Below, one piece after another: positions 63,833 to 64,000 of a stretch of DNA of 64,000 nt. Origin of the DNA: an uncultured Rhodospirillales bacterium (lineage in GTDB: Bacteria; Pseudomonadota; Alphaproteobacteria; Acetobacterales; Acetobacteraceae). The notes beneath the pieces were generated by a model, which saw only the letters and a list, made by a program, of their open reading frames with translations, was not told the DNA's origin and searched no databases. The stretch is taken from assembly GCA_903835235.1 (NCBI GenBank), contig CAILMF010000074.1, positions 1 to 64,000 on the forward strand, in the 5' to 3' direction. Both the position numbers and the translations under genes were made by a program. Every line of letters starts with the position of its first letter. Position 1 is the first letter of the stretch.

Positions 63833-64000
63833 CCGCGCACGCTCCGGGCTCGTTGGATGGCGTTGGGGTCGGGTTGCGTCGTCTGCCCCTGGGCCGGCGC
63901 CGGGGCGCCGACCTGCACGGTCATCTTGTCCGGCAGGCGCAGGTCGATGACGGCAACCGGGCGATCCAGCAGGCCGATGGCGGCCTGCTGCTCACGCAGC
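63829..64000 (-). CDS. ftsQ: Cell division protein FtsQ, 3' end
   Basis: The last 56 codons of a gene entering from the right edge. The text 'AAIGLLDRPVAVIDLRLPD' is the closing beta-strand region of the FtsQ periplasmic domain, and a polar tail ends '[11 protein letters not shown]'. Identity is supported by the stop/start overlap with ftsA and the usual ftsQ-ftsA-ftsZ order. Confidence 0.9.
   Translation of the reverse strand, partial: LREQQAAIGLLDRPVAVIDLRLPDKMTVQVGAPAPAQGQTTQPDPNAIQRARSVRG

Overview
This 64 kb window is high-GC, gene-dense chromosomal DNA from an alphaproteobacterium. Supporting features are recF next to gyrB, an ftsQ-ftsA-ftsZ-lpxC cluster, an MmcB-type repair protein, and stop/start overlaps (ATGA, GTGA, TGATG) at most operon junctions. 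The overall gene content suggests Rhodospirillales/Acetobacteraceae (Roseomonas-like); that placement is inference. No rRNA, tRNA, CRISPR array or transposase was recognised.

Region 1 (1-36.7 kb) is a large cell-surface and secretion locus. Left to right it holds: the 5' part of a beta-helix/RTX/Ig-like repeat protein (minus); a giant 3893-aa filamentous-haemagglutinin-type two-partner exoprotein with a DUF3739-like C-terminus (minus); a prepilin peptidase (plus); a complete type II secretion operon gspE-F-G-H-I-J-L-M-N/C-D-K (minus). Divergent from gspE follow a PstS-like cysteine-rich secreted binding protein, a FhaC/ShlB-type outer-membrane transporter, an ExbB-type proton-channel protein fused to periplasmic DUF2341 and LamG-like domains, ExbD, a TonB-like protein, a putative porin, a secreted coiled-coil protein and a periplasmic parvulin isomerase (plus). 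The exoprotein and its presumed transporter flank the type II genes, so two outer-membrane secretion routes and a Ton-like energy module are physically interleaved. This is the most interesting part of the window.

Region 2 (36.7-43 kb) is housekeeping: recF, gyrB, a GMC oxidoreductase and a sirtuin. Region 3 (43-47.5 kb) has small metabolic genes: DUF169, an MFS exporter, a CMD-family protein, an MBL-fold hydrolase, a NIPSNAP protein and a GST. Region 4 (47.6-59.3 kb) is mixed: two coupled unknown genes, mmcB, an Rrf2-type regulator, a pterin dehydratase, a small zinc metallopeptidase, a trypsin-like protease, a MetE-like protein, a previously unlisted 52-codon secreted Pro-rich peptide, thpR, an arylesterase divergent from an ABC exporter pair, and a Bax-inhibitor-1 membrane protein. 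Region 5 (59.4-64 kb) is the division/envelope cluster lpxC, ftsZ, ftsA and the 3' end of ftsQ, all on the minus strand.

A palindromic repeat family is present. One copy is inserted in frame inside the prepilin peptidase gene (15773-15884) and a diverged copy lies directly upstream of recF (36799-36846). A third, only loosely similar palindrome lies at 47576-47618.
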